6,020 nucleotides of DNA, taken from assembly GCA_024304875.1 (NCBI GenBank), contig JAMWZF010000195.1, forward strand, positions 1-6,020, given 5' to 3'. Of the stretch, positions 5,310-6,020 are shown one piece after another. The first letter of the stretch is position 1; every line of letters starts with the position of its first letter. Origin of the DNA: Paracoccaceae bacterium. GTDB taxonomy: Bacteria; Pseudomonadota; Alphaproteobacteria; Rhodobacterales; Rhodobacteraceae. The translations under genes were made by a program, and so were the position numbers. A model generated the notes under the pieces. The model did not search any database, had not been told where the DNA came from, and saw only the letters and a list, made by a program, of their open reading frames with translations.

Positions 5310-5333
5310 GTCGGTGATGATCAAGGTAAGACC

Positions 5334-5762
5334 ATGACGGACCACGCGCCTGCGACCGGGCAGGGCCAGGGGACTGCCTGGCTGGCAAGTGCCGGCCTGC
5401 GGCCGACGCGTCAGCGTGTGGCCCTGGCCGAGCTTCTGGTCGGCGACGGGCAGGACCGGCATGTGACCGCCGAGAGCCTCTTCGAGGCGGCGGTGCGGAC
5501 CGGCGACAAGGTCTCGCTCGCCACCGTCTACAACACCCTTCGGGCGTTCTGCGACGCGGGCCTGTTGCGCGAGATCGTGGTGGACGGCACCCGCAGCTAC
5601 TTCGACACCAACATGTCGGATCATCCCCACTTCTTCTGGGAAGACACGGCGGCGCTGACCGATGCGCCCGCCGAGGAACTGCAGATCTCGCGCCTTCCCA
5701 AAGCCCCCGACGGGGCCGAGATCGCGAAGGTCGACGTGGTGATCCGGCTGCGGCGCAGCTGA
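5334..5762 (+). CDS. irr: Iron response regulator Irr (Fur family)
   Basis: The 142-residue protein is a Fur-superfamily repressor of the Irr branch, which in alphaproteobacteria senses haem and adjusts iron-dependent genes under iron limitation. Visible parts are GLRPTRQRVALAELL at 21-35, HVTAESLFEAA at 43-53, the winged-helix recognition region SLATVYNTLRAFCDAGLLREI at 61-81, the wing DGTRSYFDTN at 84-93, the Irr-type HPHFFWED at 97-104, and a C-terminal dimerisation strand VDVVIRLRR. The haem regulatory motif GCPWHD of Bradyrhizobium Irr is absent, and the HHH triplet is HPH (His97, Pro98, His99). Fur-type C-terminal CxxC metal motifs are also missing, which supports Irr over Fur, Zur or PerR. 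AAGGTAAG just upstream sets the start. irr diverges from fabA, its usual neighbour, and a hairpin follows the stop. Confidence 0.92.
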   Translation: MTDHAPATGQGQGTAWLASAGLRPTRQRVALAELLVGDGQDRHVTAESLFEAAVRTGDKVSLATVYNTLRAFCDAGLLREIVVDGTRSYFDTNMSDHPHFFWEDTAALTDAPAEELQISRLPKAPDGAEIAKVDVVIRLRRS

Positions 5763-5768
5763 CCGCGG

Positions 5769-5798
5769 GGGGGAGTGGGTCCGGGCCCACCGTCCCCC
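5769..5798 (+). terminator. Terminator-like hairpin after irr
   Basis: GGGGGA (5769-5774) pairs with TCCCCC (5793-5798), and GTGGG (5775-5779) with CCCAC (5786-5790), with CG bulged on the 3' side and the loop TCCGGG. This 11-bp GC stem starts seven bases after the irr stop. It is followed by CTCCGT rather than a T-run, so termination efficiency is uncertain. Confidence 0.5.
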
Positions 5799-5809
5799 TC
5801 CGTCCCCCT
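5790..5809. repeat. Perfect tandem repeat of 10 bases
   Basis: CCGTCCCCCT occurs twice with no gap (5790-5799 and 5800-5809). The first copy forms part of the 3' arm of the irr hairpin, so either copy could close the stem. It is probably a slippage product in a C-rich tract. Confidence 0.6.
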
Positions 5810-5824
5810 TAACCCCGCCTTAAC
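5809..5824 (+). promoter_or_regulatory. CtrA-like binding site upstream of the transposase
   Basis: TTAA (5809-5812), seven bases, then TTAAC (5820-5824) is an exact match to TTAA-N7-TTAAC, the full-site consensus of the alphaproteobacterial response regulator CtrA. It can also be read as TTAAC-N6-TTAAC. It ends 23 bases before the ATG of the next gene, a distance compatible with promoter control. No -10 was recognised. Confidence 0.45.
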
Positions 5825-5847
5825 CGGACCAGGGCCAGGATCGGGCG

Positions 5848-6020
5848 ATGAGCGAGTTTCGACGCCTGCGCGCCCCCGGCGGCACCTACTACTTCGCGGC
5901 CCGACTGCAGGACCGGTCGTCGGACCTGCTGGTCCGCGAGGTGGCTCTTTTGCGCGACTGCCTGCGCCTGACGATGGCCCGCTGGCCCTTCGTCATCCGC
6001 TGCGCCTGCGTGCTGCCGTC
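5848..6020 (+). CDS. REP-associated tyrosine transposase (RAYT), N-terminal part
   Basis: The first 57 residues are visible before the right edge. MSEFRRLRAPGGTYYFAARL, then DLLVREVALLRDCLR and RWPFVIRCACVLP, match the start of Y1 (IS200-like) REP-associated transposases. These are single-copy domesticated enzymes with an HUH histidine motif and one catalytic Tyr that act on REP palindromes. PGGTYYF at 10-16 is the characteristic first strand. The expected HxH should come immediately after VLP at 55-57, just beyond the window, so catalytic integrity cannot be judged. AGGA (5837-5840) lies seven bases before the ATG. The gene follows irr on the same strand, but a hairpin and a CtrA-like site between them point to separate transcription. 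Its REP partners, if any, are not identified. Confidence 0.82.
   Translation, partial: MSEFRRLRAPGGTYYFAARLQDRSSDLLVREVALLRDCLRLTMARWPFVIRCACVLP

Noticed and set aside
5302..5322. ICE/Irr box for irr autoregulation
   Set aside because: Only a TTTAG half-site is present, with no matching second arm.
1..6020. CRISPR array, tRNA, rRNA or riboswitch
   Set aside because: No regularly spaced repeats, cloverleaf with CCA-type ends, rRNA-like stretch or known riboswitch core was recognised on either strand.

Overview
The window reads as chromosomal DNA of a high-GC alphaproteobacterium, most likely of the Rhodobacterales (Rhodobacteraceae/roseobacter type). The evidence is an Irr-type Fur-family regulator divergent from fabA, FabA/FabB/FabI proteins of alphaproteobacterial type, a VPLPA-CTERM protein-sorting tail, a REP-associated transposase of the kind common in these genomes, and a TTAA-N7-TTAAC site matching the alphaproteobacterial CtrA consensus.

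Layout from left to right: the 5' part of hrpB (-, cut by the window edge); a 244-base GC-rich spacer with a direct repeat, a long inverted repeat and two small hairpins; fabI (-) and fabB (-), overlapping by ATGA; a divergent intergenic region with a possible 10-codon leader ORF before fabB and a dyad-bearing promoter for the next gene; a DUF1801/YdeI-like gene (+); a 282-base spacer; a secreted VPLPA-CTERM protein gene (+) of clearly lower GC; a long GC stem-loop; fabA (-); divergent promoters; irr (+) with a terminator-like hairpin; a CtrA-like site; and the 5' end of a RAYT transposase (+), cut by the right edge.

FabA and FabB together make unsaturated fatty acids by the anaerobic route, and FabI completes each elongation cycle. 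From memory, related genomes carry irr on one strand and fabA-fabB-fabI as one divergent operon on the other. Here about 2.1 kb holding two oppositely oriented genes lies between fabA and fabB, so fabBI has probably become a separate transcription unit. This rearrangement, and the odd 5' end of fabB, are the main points of interest. I see no CRISPR array, no rRNA or tRNA gene, and no evident new defence or biosynthetic system.
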